Part shown: positions 46,400 to 54,547 of the stretch, one piece after another
How positions within the stretch are numbered: the stretch's first letter is position 1
Layout: the number at the start of each line of letters is the position of its first letter
Assembly: GCF_000429605.1 (NCBI RefSeq)
Contig: NZ_AUCE01000016.1
Location: 124,001 to 188,000 of the forward strand
From: Azonexus hydrophilus DSM 23864
Lineage (GTDB): Bacteria > Pseudomonadota > Gammaproteobacteria > Burkholderiales > Rhodocyclaceae
DNA: 64,000 nucleotides
Direction: 5' to 3'
The notes under the pieces: model-generated
What the model saw: only the letters and a program-made list of their open reading frames with translations
Told to the model about the DNA's origin: nothing
The model's database searches: none
Program-made: the position numbers and the translations under genes

Positions 46400-47815
46400 A
46401 TGGCTGCGATGTCTGGCGGGTTGGTTCGGCCCCATAGTTCGAAAATCGGTTTCTTCCACCGGGTGCTTGATGCTTCGGTGATCCTGTTCTCTCTGGTGCT
46501 GGCGCTTGAGCTGACGCGTGGCCTGGAGTTTTCGGCAAAGTATGCGCAGGCCGGTGTCTGGGGCGTGATGCTGTTCCTGATGATTGGCGGGGCCAAGCAT
46601 CTGTATTCTTCCTGGCGCCTGGTGCCGGTTCATGAGGCCGTGACGGCAACGCTGGTGACTTGGTGCTGGACCGCCGTGGCATTGGTGTTCATCGCTTTCC
46701 TGGGCAAGACTTCGGCGGATTATTCGCGGATGGCGGTGCTGACCTGGTTCGCGCTGGCGCCCTTGTTGCTGGCGGCGGTTCGGGTGATTCTGCGCATGGT
46801 CTTGAACGGCCTGCGCACCAACGGGCGCAATACCCGGACGCTGGCGATTGCCGGCAAGACCAAGCTGGGCAAGCAGGTGGTCGACAAGGTCGAGCAAACG
46901 CCCTGGCTGGGGATGCAGTTCATCGGTTATTACGACGACCGCCTGGCCAAGCGCGATTGCAAGCATGCCGCCGAGGATACGGAAGGCGTGGGCCGTTTCG
47001 AGGAGCTGGTGGCGCTGGCGCGCGAGGGCAAGGTGGATTACATCTACATCACCCTGCCGATGAAGGCGGAAAACCGCATCGTCGAACTGGTGAATGCGCT
47101 GAGCGATACGACGGCGTCGGTGTATCTGGTGCCCAATTTCTTCGTTTTCGACCTGCTGCACGGCAAGATGAGTAGCCTGGACGGCATTCCGGTGCTGAGC
47201 CTGCATGAGAGCCCGTTCTACGGGGTCGATGGCTGGTTGAAGCGGCTGGAGGATATTGTGGTGGCGAGCTTGATCCTGCTGATCATCGCGCTGCCGATGG
47301 CGGTAATCGCGGCTGGTGTGAAGCTGACTTCGCCGGGGCCGGTGTTGTTCAAGCAGCGTCGTTACGGTTTGAACGGCGCCGTGGTCGAGGTGTGGAAGTT
47401 CCGCAGCATGACGGTGTGCGAGGATGGCGACAAGGTTGTCCAGGCGCAGAAGGGCGACATGCGGATCACGCCGTTCGGGGCTTTCCTGCGGCGGACCTCG
47501 CTCGATGAGTTGCCGCAGTTCTTCAACGTGCTGCAGGGGCAGATGTCGGTGGTCGGGCCGCGCCCGCATGCGGTGGCGCACAACGAGCAGTATCGCCGGC
47601 TGATCCGGGGTTACATGCTGCGCCACAAGGTCAAGCCGGGGATCACGGGCTGGGCGCAGATCAGCGGCTGGCGCGGCGAGACCGAGACGCTGGACAAGAT
47701 GGAAATGCGCGTGAAGTATGATCTTGATTATGTCCAGAACTGGTCTTTGTGGCTGGATATCAAGATCATCTTCCTGACGGTTTTCAAGGGTTTCATCAAC
47801 AAGAACGCATATTGA
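46400..47815 (+). CDS. wcaJ: undecaprenyl-phosphate sugar phosphotransferase (WcaJ family)
   Basis: Starts the repeat unit by moving a sugar-1-phosphate, usually glucose or galactose, to undecaprenyl phosphate. The 471-residue protein has four N-terminal TM helices, a soluble Rossmann-like domain (about 140-265), a fifth membrane segment (VVASLILLIIALPMAVI) and the bacterial sugar transferase domain. That domain carries KFRSMT, RRTSLDELPQFFNVL, SVVGPRPHAVAHNEQY and KPGITGWAQISGWRGET. The last residues YDLDYVQNWSLWLDIKII are canonical. Two palindromes precede it. Confidence 0.92.
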   Translation: MAAMSGGLVRPHSSKIGFFHRVLDASVILFSLVLALELTRGLEFSAKYAQAGVWGVMLFLMIGGAKHLYSSWRLVPVHEAVTATLVTWCWTAVALVFIAFLGKTSADYSRMAVLTWFALAPLLLAAVRVILRMVLNGLRTNGRNTRTLAIAGKTKLGKQVVDKVEQTPWLGMQFIGYYDDRLAKRDCKHAAEDTEGVGRFEELVALAREGKVDYIYITLPMKAENRIVELVNALSDTTASVYLVPNFFVFDLLHGKMSSLDGIPVLSLHESPFYGVDGWLKRLEDIVVASLILLIIALPMAVIAAGVKLTSPGPVLFKQRRYGLNGAVVEVWKFRSMTVCEDGDKVVQAQKGDMRITPFGAFLRRTSLDELPQFFNVLQGQMSVVGPRPHAVAHNEQYRRLIRGYMLRHKVKPGITGWAQISGWRGETETLDKMEMRVKYDLDYVQNWSLWLDIKIIFLTVFKGFINKNAY

Positions 47816-47869
47816 CGGTTGCCGCCGGGGCCATCCAGCAGGCGATCCTTATCTCCAAGGGGAAATTCG

Positions 47870-48973
47870 ATGGCTAAGGGAATGATTCTGGCCGCCGGCC
47901 AGGGCACGCGCGTGCGTCCGCTGACCAAGTTCGTGCCGAAGCCGATGGTGCCCATCCTGGGCAAGCCGGTACTGGAGTACCTGATCGAGCACCTGGCCCG
48001 CTACGGGGTGCGCGACATCATGATCAATGTGGCGTTCAACCATTACAAGATCGAAAACTACTTCGGCGACGGTCGGCGCTGGGATGTGAATCTCGGTTAT
48101 TCCTTCGAGGGCGCGCGTGATCATGGCGAGATCGTGCCCAAGGCCATGGGGTCGGCGGGCGGTATGCGCAAGATCCAGGATTTTGGCGGTTTCTTCGACG
48201 AGACGACGGTGGTGGTTTGCGGCGATGCGATTGTCGACATCGATCTCGGCGCGGCGCTGCACGAGCACAAGAGCAAGGGCGCACTGGTTAGCGTGGTGAC
48301 GCTGGAGGTGCCGCTCGATCAGGTGCAGAACTATGGCGTGGTGGTGACGGATGACGAGGGCAGGGTGCTGTCCTTCCAGGAAAAGCCGAAGCCGGAAGAG
48401 GCGAAATCGCGCCTGGCGAGTACCGGCATCTATATTTTCGAGCCGGAAGTGCTGGACCTGATTCCGCAGGGCGTGCCGTTCGACATCGGCAGCGAGCTGT
48501 TCCCGATGCTGGTGGAGAAGGGCTTGCCGTTCTATGCGCAGAAGCGTTTCTTCAACTGGATCGACATCGGCCGCCTGAACGATTACTGGGAAGTCTCGCA
48601 GCGCGTGTTGCGCGGCGAGGTGGCGCAGATGGAGATGCCGGGCAAGGAAGTGCAGCCGGGCGTCTGGGTCGGCCTGAATACCTCGGTGGCCTGGGAGAGC
48701 TCGAAGCTGGTCGGGCCGATTTACATCGGTTCCAACGTGCGCATCGATCCCGGTGTGTCGATCATCGGCCCGGCCTGGATCGGCCACGGCAGCCACATCC
48801 GCTCGGGCACGCGCATCGAGCGCTGCATCGTGTTCGAATACACGCGCATCGGCGACGCCCAGACGATGAAGGAAATGATCGTCTCCCCCCAATACTGCGT
48901 CGGCCGCGACGGCGTCGCCCACTACCTGGGCGAAGACGCCAGCCCGTACCGCTGGGGTGATGCGCGGGGGTGA
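47870..48973 (+). CDS. sugar-phosphate nucleotidyltransferase with beta-helix tail
   Basis: The 367-residue protein has the nucleotidyltransferase motif LAAGQGTRVRPLTKFVPKPM, VVVCGDAIVDID with the metal-binding Asp and FQEKPKPEE. A C-terminal hexapeptide beta-helix (IYIGSNVRIDPGVSIIGPAWIG) follows. This layout matches GDP-mannose pyrophosphorylase-like and glucose-1-phosphate nucleotidyltransferases. The exact NDP-sugar is not certain. AAGGGG precedes ATG 47870, and the gene is in line with the wcaJ and galE genes. Confidence 0.82.
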   Translation: MAKGMILAAGQGTRVRPLTKFVPKPMVPILGKPVLEYLIEHLARYGVRDIMINVAFNHYKIENYFGDGRRWDVNLGYSFEGARDHGEIVPKAMGSAGGMRKIQDFGGFFDETTVVVCGDAIVDIDLGAALHEHKSKGALVSVVTLEVPLDQVQNYGVVVTDDEGRVLSFQEKPKPEEAKSRLASTGIYIFEPEVLDLIPQGVPFDIGSELFPMLVEKGLPFYAQKRFFNWIDIGRLNDYWEVSQRVLRGEVAQMEMPGKEVQPGVWVGLNTSVAWESSKLVGPIYIGSNVRIDPGVSIIGPAWIGHGSHIRSGTRIERCIVFEYTRIGDAQTMKEMIVSPQYCVGRDGVAHYLGEDASPYRWGDARG

Positions 48974-49045
48974 GGTAAATTGATGAGGTTGGAAGAGAAA
49001 AGGGGTCAGACCTCTATTTCAAGACCTCATTTGACGGAGCATTTG

Positions 49046-50023
49046 ATGGCATTGCCGAATATTCTGGTTGTTGGTGGCGCGGGCTATATCGGTTCGCACA
49101 TGGTCAAGCGCCTGGGCGAGCTCGGTTGCGGGGTGACGACCCTGGACAATCTTTCCAGCGGTCATCGCGATGCGGTGCTGGCCGGCGAGTTCGTGCATGG
49201 TGACATTGCCGACCGGCAATTGCTCGATGCCTTGTTCCGGCGCCGGCATTTCGATGCGGTGATGCATTTTGCGTCCTTCATCCAGGTGGGCGAGTCGATG
49301 CAGCAGCCGGCCCGGTATTACCAGAACAACGTGGTCAATACCTTGAACCTGCTGGATGCAATGCGTACCTTCGGGGTGGATAAGTTCATCTTTTCGTCGA
49401 CGGCGGCGACTTTTGGCGAGCCGGCCTATTCGCCGATCGACGAGGCGCATCCGCAACAACCGATCAATCCTTATGGCCGGACCAAGCTGATGATCGAGCA
49501 GGCGCTGGCGGATTACGACATGGCCTATGGCTTGAAATCGGTCTGTCTGCGCTATTTCAACGCTGCCGGGGCGGACCCTTCGGGGCTGCTGGGGGAGCGG
49601 CACGATCCGGAAACGCACCTGATTCCGCTGGTGTTGCAGGCGGCTTCAGGCCGTCGGCCGCATATTTCGGTGTTCGGGCGCGATTACGACACGCCGGACG
49701 GTACATGCATCCGCGATTACATCCATATCGCCGACCTGTGCGAGGCGCACTGGCTGGCGGTGCAGTCCTTGCTGAAGGGCGGCGCGAGCCAGTCGTTCAA
49801 CCTGGGCAACGGCAACGGTTTTTCGGTGCAGCAGGTGATCGATACGGCGCGTCAGGTGACCGGGCGCGAGATCAAGGTGGTCGATGCGCCGCGCCGCGAG
49901 GGCGACCCGGCCCGGCTGGTGGCCGATTCGCGCCAGGCCAGGGAGAAACTGGGCTGGCAGCCGCAGTACGCCGACCTGGCAACCATCGTGGCGCATGCCT
50001 GGCAGTTCGAGGCGAAGCGCTAA
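49046..50023 (+). CDS. galE: UDP-glucose 4-epimerase
   Basis: Interconverts UDP-glucose and UDP-galactose for the repeat unit. The 325-residue SDR has VVGGAGYIGSHMVKRL at the N-terminus, FSSTAATFGEP with the catalytic Ser/Thr and NPYGRTKLMIE with the Tyr-Lys pair. CLRYFNAAGADPSGLLGE is diagnostic of GalE. The start at 49046 has CGGAG upstream; a longer frame to 48980 is not needed. Confidence 0.93.
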   Translation: MALPNILVVGGAGYIGSHMVKRLGELGCGVTTLDNLSSGHRDAVLAGEFVHGDIADRQLLDALFRRRHFDAVMHFASFIQVGESMQQPARYYQNNVVNTLNLLDAMRTFGVDKFIFSSTAATFGEPAYSPIDEAHPQQPINPYGRTKLMIEQALADYDMAYGLKSVCLRYFNAAGADPSGLLGERHDPETHLIPLVLQAASGRRPHISVFGRDYDTPDGTCIRDYIHIADLCEAHWLAVQSLLKGGASQSFNLGNGNGFSVQQVIDTARQVTGREIKVVDAPRREGDPARLVADSRQAREKLGWQPQYADLATIVAHAWQFEAKR

Positions 50024-50067
50024 AGTCCAAGGTGTATCATCTGAGGGATCATGGAAAGGAGAGAGGC

Positions 50068-50310
50068 ATGAGAACAGTTGGTCAGCGCAAAGAACGCCCG
50101 ATTGGTCTTCTTGTGTCTGGCGCCCTATTGGCTGAAGGCGCTCGATTCAATGATGAGATACATCGCTTGCCTACGGGGGATACGACATTCATTCCCAAAG
50201 GGGTGTATCGGTTCAAGACCCATGAAGATGCCTACCAGCATCAACTTGACTGCTTGGCCAAGGGAATGGCAAAGCTTGCTTTGGAGCGGGCTAATGGGCG
50301 CAATGGATGA
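50068..50310 (+). CDS. small protein paired with nucleotidyltransferase (80 aa)
   Basis: AAGGAG lies 7 bases before ATG 50068. The product is basic (TVGQRKERPIGLLVSGALLAEG) with a helical C-terminus (HEDAYQHQLDCLAKGMAKLALERA). It overlaps the following nucleotidyltransferase gene by 17 bases. The two-gene layout resembles a toxin-antitoxin or MNT/HEPN-like pair, but I recognise no family for this small protein. Confidence 0.6.
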   Translation: MRTVGQRKERPIGLLVSGALLAEGARFNDEIHRLPTGDTTFIPKGVYRFKTHEDAYQHQLDCLAKGMAKLALERANGRNG

Positions 50311-50794
50311 GTATTGCCGACCCGCTTCCCTGGAAGACCTGAAGGCGCTAATTGAGTCATTAAATCGACAACAAGTCGATTACTTGCTCATTGGTGGATA
50401 TGCTTTGTTTGTGCATGGCTACCACCGCGCCACAACGGATATTGACGTGCTCGTTCCGGCAACAAGGGAATCCGGAGCCAAAGTTAAATCAGCATTGATG
50501 GTATTGCCCGATCAAGCTGCAAGGGACTTGGAACCTGAATGGTTTGCAGAGGGTGACAATATTCGGGTAGCCGATGCTTTTCTGGTCGATATTATGCTGA
50601 ACGCGTGTGGTGAAACATATGACACACTCAAACAGTACGCGGTGACCGTTGACCTGGAGGGAATTCCTGTGAAAACGGTTAGTCTCGAAGGGCTCCTGCG
50701 AACAAAGCAAACTGTGCGAGACAAGGATATAGCTGACCGGCAAGTTCTAGAGCGAGCACTTGAACTGTTCAAAGAGCAATCCAAGGCGGGGTAA
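50294..50794 (+). CDS. nucleotidyltransferase-fold protein (AbiEii/MNT-like)
   Basis: The 166-residue protein has the minimal nucleotidyltransferase pattern LLIGGYALFVHGYHRATTDID (quoted as GGYALFVHG and RATTDIDVLV), with the two Asp of the DxD metal site. VDIMLNACGETY gives the third acidic position. Such proteins act in AbiE-type and MenT-type toxin systems by adding nucleotides to tRNA or protein, or as housekeeping enzymes. The upstream gene is a candidate partner. GGAG lies 8 bases before ATG 50294. Confidence 0.7.
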   Translation: MGAMDEYCRPASLEDLKALIESLNRQQVDYLLIGGYALFVHGYHRATTDIDVLVPATRESGAKVKSALMVLPDQAARDLEPEWFAEGDNIRVADAFLVDIMLNACGETYDTLKQYAVTVDLEGIPVKTVSLEGLLRTKQTVRDKDIADRQVLERALELFKEQSKAG

Positions 50795-50846
50795 ACCCCT
50801 GATTCATGCGTTTGTCAATTATGTTGATTGCGTATAGCATTGCTGC

Positions 50847-52250
50847 GTGCGCGACTTTTCCATCCTTCATCACGGTGCCGCAGATGGTGTGACCGGTTCC
50901 TGCCACGAGCTTCGGCTGGCGGACGGCCGTGCCTTGCTGGTCGATTGCGGTTTGTTCCAGGGCGCGGAGTTGTCTGCCGACGGGGCGTCGGCGCGTTCGC
51001 CGGAAATCGATTTTCCGGTGGGCGGGGTGATGGCGCTGGTGGTCACCCATGTGCATATCGATCATGTGGGGCGCATTCCCTATTTGCTGGCGGCCGGGTT
51101 TCGCGGGCCCATCCTGTGCAGCGAGGCGTCGGCGATGCTGTTGCCGCTGATGCTGGAGGACGCGCTGGCCGTTGGCGCGACCAGTGATCGCCAGTTGATT
51201 GCCCGGGTGCTGGGGCAGATCGAGCGGCAGATGGTGGTTTTGCCGTACAAGACCTGGCATGCGCTGGCGCCGGGTTGGCGGGTGAAGCTGCAGCCGGCCG
51301 GGCATATCCTGGGTTCGGCGTATGTCGAGGTGCAGTTGCACGACGGCCTGGCGCCGTCTTCGCCGGATGGCGAGTGGCGGGTGGTGTTTTCCGGGGATCT
51401 GGGCGCGCCCTACACGGCCTTGCTGCCGGCGCCGCGGGCACCGTGGCGGGGCGATGTGGTGGTGCTGGAGAGTACCTACGGCGACCGCCTGCATGCCGGG
51501 CGCTCGGATCGACGCCGGCAGTTGCGTTTGCTGGTCGAGCGGGCGTTGCGCAATCGCGGCACGGTGCTGGTGCCGGCCTTCAGCATCGGCCGGACGCAGG
51601 AGCTGCTGTACGACCTGGAGGCGATCATTGCTGCACGCGATAGTGCAGATGGCTTTGATTGGTCGTCGCTGGAGGTGATCGTCGATTCGCCGCTGGCGGC
51701 GCGGTTGACCGAGTCGTATCGCAAACTGCGCCACCTGTGGGACGCCGAGGCGCGCCGGCGCGTGGCGCATGGCCGGCATCCGCTGGCGTTCGAGCAGTTG
51801 TATACGGTCGATACGCATGCCGAACACCTGTCCACGGTCGATTACCTGACGCGCACGGCCCGGCCGGCGCTGGTGATCGCCGCCGGCGGCATGTGCACCG
51901 GCGGCCGGGTGGTGAATTACCTCAAGGCCATGCTCGGCGACGCACGCCACGATGTGGTGTTCGTCGGTTACCAGGCGGCAGGCACGCCGGGCGCCGCCAT
52001 CCAGAAATACGGCCCGCGTGGCGGTTATGTGGAGTTCGACGGCAAGCGCTACGACATCCGCGCCGCCGTGCACACGCTGGGCGGTTATTCGGCGCACGCC
52101 GACCAGGGCGACCTGGTCCGCTTCCTCAAACGCATGCGCCACCATCCCGCCGAAGTCCGCCTGGTGCACGGCGACGCCCCGGCGAGAACGGCGCTGGCAG
52201 CGGCGATCAAGGCGGAGCTGCCGGGTGTGCGGGTGGTTCGGTCGATTTGA
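50847..52250 (+). CDS. MBL-fold beta-CASP exonuclease
   Basis: The 467-residue protein belongs to the metallo-beta-lactamase / beta-CASP group (CPSF-like RNA processing). The zinc motif HVHIDHVG is at 68-75, VDCGLFQG near 32-39, and later GDLG and STYGDR. The beta-CASP motifs (PAFSIGRTQELLYDL; CTGGRVVNYLKAM) are present, and HSAHADQ gives the last His. It starts at GTG 50847. It is probably an RNA exonuclease or endonuclease in the cytosol, but substrates are unknown. Confidence 0.85.
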   Translation: MRDFSILHHGAADGVTGSCHELRLADGRALLVDCGLFQGAELSADGASARSPEIDFPVGGVMALVVTHVHIDHVGRIPYLLAAGFRGPILCSEASAMLLPLMLEDALAVGATSDRQLIARVLGQIERQMVVLPYKTWHALAPGWRVKLQPAGHILGSAYVEVQLHDGLAPSSPDGEWRVVFSGDLGAPYTALLPAPRAPWRGDVVVLESTYGDRLHAGRSDRRRQLRLLVERALRNRGTVLVPAFSIGRTQELLYDLEAIIAARDSADGFDWSSLEVIVDSPLAARLTESYRKLRHLWDAEARRRVAHGRHPLAFEQLYTVDTHAEHLSTVDYLTRTARPALVIAAGGMCTGGRVVNYLKAMLGDARHDVVFVGYQAAGTPGAAIQKYGPRGGYVEFDGKRYDIRAAVHTLGGYSAHADQGDLVRFLKRMRHHPAEVRLVHGDAPARTALAAAIKAELPGVRVVRSI

Positions 52251-52270
52251 TTTGACTATTGGAGCAATAG

Positions 52271-52299
52271 TTGACGGTTGTACTCGGGATAGCTAGAGT
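52271..52299 (+). promoter_or_regulatory. sigma-70 promoter of the c-di-GMP riboswitch transcript
   Basis: -35 TTGACG (52271-52276), 17-base spacer, -10 TAGAGT (52294-52299). Transcription would start near 52306, just before the aptamer. Confidence 0.7.
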
Positions 52300-52306
52300 G
52301 CGCTCG

Positions 52307-52390
52307 TGATCAACGGCAAACCTGTGGCGACACAGGGACGCAAAGCCTCCGGTCTGAATTCATTCAGATAGCGGGGTTGCCCTAGATCTC
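52307..52390 (+). promoter_or_regulatory. cyclic di-GMP-I (GEMM-I) riboswitch aptamer
   Basis: The sequence has the full GEMM-I core: GGCAAACC (52315-52322), a P2-type helix TGTG-GCGA-CACA with a GNRA tetraloop, GGGACGCAAAGCC (52335-52347), a second helix with CCGG and TCTGA/TCAGA, and closing GGGGTTGCC. GGCAA pairs with TTGCC to close the junction. This RNA senses cyclic di-GMP. The neighbouring diguanylate cyclase and the position before a small membrane-protein gene fit. Confidence 0.92.
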
Positions 52391-52466
52391 GGCCATCTGC
52401 CGAGACAATCCGCCAGGTCAGGCGGAGCGCTCCAAGGATGGTCTTTCCAACAGTTTCAAGGAAAGA
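52387..52466 (+). promoter_or_regulatory. riboswitch expression platform with SD-sequestering hairpin
   Basis: TCTCGGC (52387-52393) pairs with GCCGAGA (52399-52405), and TCCGCC (52409-52414) pairs with GGCGGA (52421-52426). TCTTTCC (52442-52448) then pairs with GGAAAGA (52460-52466), covering the AAGGA ribosome site of the small gene at 52469. No T run follows the stems, so control is probably at translation. Confidence 0.55.
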
Positions 52467-52468
52467 TC

Positions 52469-52702
52469 ATGAACAAGCACACCCTCTCTCCCGCGCCTTT
52501 GTATGTGGTTCCCGGTCGCACGCTGCCGCGTCGTCCTGCTTCGAGCGGTCGTTTTCTCCGTGTCGTCGTGCCGGCGCTGCTGATGCAGGGCGCTGGCCTG
52601 GTGCTGGCCATGGAATTCATCCCGGCGGTGTATGGCGAGGCGGTCTCGGGGCTGTTCGGCCAGGTGTCCGATGCCTTGGCAATGGCGCTGGCGCGGCACT
52701 GA
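52469..52702 (+). CDS. small membrane protein under riboswitch control (77 aa)
   Basis: The protein has a basic N-terminus (about 1-28, LSPAPLYVVPGRTLPRRPAS), one hydrophobic segment (about 30-55, FLRVVVPALLMQGAGLVLAM) and a short alanine-rich tail. It resembles no family I know. AAGGA lies 5 bases before ATG 52469 and is masked by a riboswitch hairpin. Its sole placement after the GEMM-I element suggests an effector of c-di-GMP signalling, perhaps at the cell envelope. Confidence 0.65.
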   Translation: MNKHTLSPAPLYVVPGRTLPRRPASSGRFLRVVVPALLMQGAGLVLAMEFIPAVYGEAVSGLFGQVSDALAMALARH

Positions 52703-52744
52703 TTCCGTTATCATAGGCAGGTGATCAACCAAGAGTGATGCATC

Positions 52745-54415
52745 ATGCCGTTGGATGGATTGTTGCTGGAAGGACAGCGGGCCTCTTTGCTCGCGGTTGA
52801 CGATACGCCGGCGATTCTTGATCTGCTGACCATCTCGCTCGGAGGCGACTACGACGTGGTTACAGTCGAATCGGGGCAGGCGGCCATTTCGGCTTTTTCG
52901 GCACGTCGATTCGATCTGGTTCTGCTGGATTTAATGATGCCGGACATGGACGGCTTCGAGACCTTGCGCCAGCTTCAGGCTTTGCCCGGCTTTGCCGGAA
53001 CCCCGGTGGTCTTTCTCACGGCCATGGACGATCTGGCCAGCGAATGCAGCGCGCTGGAACTGGGTGCCGACGATTACATCACCAAACCCTTCAAGCCCAA
53101 TCTTGTCCGCCTCCGGATTGGCAACTTGCTGCACCGTGTCCGCTTGCAGCGAATGTTGACGCTGGCGCTCTCCGGCGCTGAGCAAGGATTGTGGGCCTGG
53201 TTGTACGAGCAGGGCGAGCTTCGGGTCGCGTCGAACTGGTCGCTGGCGCTGAGCGAGGACGGGCAGACCAAGGGAAATGCATTCGCGGGTTGGGCGCCGG
53301 TTACTCATCCCGACGACGCGCCGTTGATGAACACGGTGCTGGAAGACTACCTCGCCGGCACCAGTCCGGCCTTCGATGCCGATGTCAGGTTGCGTTGCGT
53401 GGACGGCCAATGGCACTGGTTCAGCGTGCGCGGAAAGCGCACCGGGGACGGGGTGCTGATGGGGGCTTACCGCAACATCGACGACCGAAAACTGGCGGAA
53501 CTTCAGTTGCGTCAGAGCGAGACGCGCTATTGCAACGTGATGAATGCAACGGGCGAGGGCATCTGGGAGTGGTCGGCCGGTGCGCCGGTGTTGCATACCA
53601 ATTCCTCTTTTTTGCGCATGCTGGGTTTGCCGCTGACGGATGCGGTTGGCGTGGCGCAGCTTGCCGGCCTGGTGCTCGCCGAAGATGTTGCCGAGCTTGA
53701 GGGGAAGCGCGCAGCGCTGATGGCCGGCGACGATCCCTGGGCGCTCGAATTCCGCATCCGGCATCAGGATGGGCATGCGCTGTGGGTGGCCTTGCATGGT
53801 CAGGTGGTCGAGCGCATGGCGGACGGTCGGGCGAGCCGGATGGTGGGCGCCTTGCAGGACATTTCGCAGAAGAAAATGATCGAGGAGGAGTTCCGGCGCT
53901 TGGCGCTTTTCGATGCCTTGACCGGACTGCCAAACCGACGGCTGCTGATCGACCGCATGCACCAGGCGATTTCGGGCAACCGGCGCCATGGCTCGCTGGG
54001 GGCGTTGATGTTCATCGACATGGATCGTTTCAAGGCGCTGAACGACACGCTGGGCCATGACTACGGCGACATGCTGCTGGTCGAGGTCGGGCGCAGGCTC
54101 CAGGCAACGGTGCGCGGCATGGATACCGTAGCGCGGCTGGGCGGCGACGAGTTTGTCGTCATCCTGGCCGATCTGCCGTCGGATCGCGAGGCGGCGAGCA
54201 TGGATGCGCGGCGGGTCGGCGAGAAGATACTCGGTGCCTTGGGCGAACCCTACGCACTCAAGGAGCATCGCTACGAAAGCACGCCCAGTATCGGGCTGTG
54301 CCTGTTCGGTTCAGCAGATGGCGAGGATGTCGAGGCGATCCTGCGGCGGGCGGATAACGCCATGTATTCCGCCAAGCGAGCGGGGCGCAATCAGTTGAGC
54401 GTGGCTGAGGATTAG
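52745..54415 (+). CDS. receiver-PAS-PAS-GGDEF diguanylate cyclase
   Basis: The 556-residue protein makes cyclic di-GMP. The receiver (about 12-130) has AVDDTP, phospho-Asp 62 in LVLLDLMMPDMDG and TKPF. Two PAS regions follow (about 135-250 and 260-380), then a GGDEF domain (about 385-550) with ALFDALTGLPNR at its start, GGDEF at 466-470 and the RxxD inhibitory site (RGMD, 457-460), so product feedback is expected. It begins 42 bases after the riboswitch-controlled gene and may be co-transcribed with it. Confidence 0.9.
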   Translation: MPLDGLLLEGQRASLLAVDDTPAILDLLTISLGGDYDVVTVESGQAAISAFSARRFDLVLLDLMMPDMDGFETLRQLQALPGFAGTPVVFLTAMDDLASECSALELGADDYITKPFKPNLVRLRIGNLLHRVRLQRMLTLALSGAEQGLWAWLYEQGELRVASNWSLALSEDGQTKGNAFAGWAPVTHPDDAPLMNTVLEDYLAGTSPAFDADVRLRCVDGQWHWFSVRGKRTGDGVLMGAYRNIDDRKLAELQLRQSETRYCNVMNATGEGIWEWSAGAPVLHTNSSFLRMLGLPLTDAVGVAQLAGLVLAEDVAELEGKRAALMAGDDPWALEFRIRHQDGHALWVALHGQVVERMADGRASRMVGALQDISQKKMIEEEFRRLALFDALTGLPNRRLLIDRMHQAISGNRRHGSLGALMFIDMDRFKALNDTLGHDYGDMLLVEVGRRLQATVRGMDTVARLGGDEFVVILADLPSDREAASMDARRVGEKILGALGEPYALKEHRYESTPSIGLCLFGSADGEDVEAILRRADNAMYSAKRAGRNQLSVAED

Positions 54416-54547
54416 CGGCCTGGGTGGGTATGACTGTGGCGTATCTGAAATAATTTTCGTGAAAAGTCCTCAAGCAGGCAGTGCAGTATTGGCAGATTTA
54501 CATCGTTGGGTGCAAAATTAGTGAAGCATAAATGCACGGAAATGATA

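Noticed and set aside
50769-52169. 466-codon frame opposite the beta-CASP gene
   Set aside because: Antisense shadow in high-GC sequence; the MBL motifs are on the plus strand.
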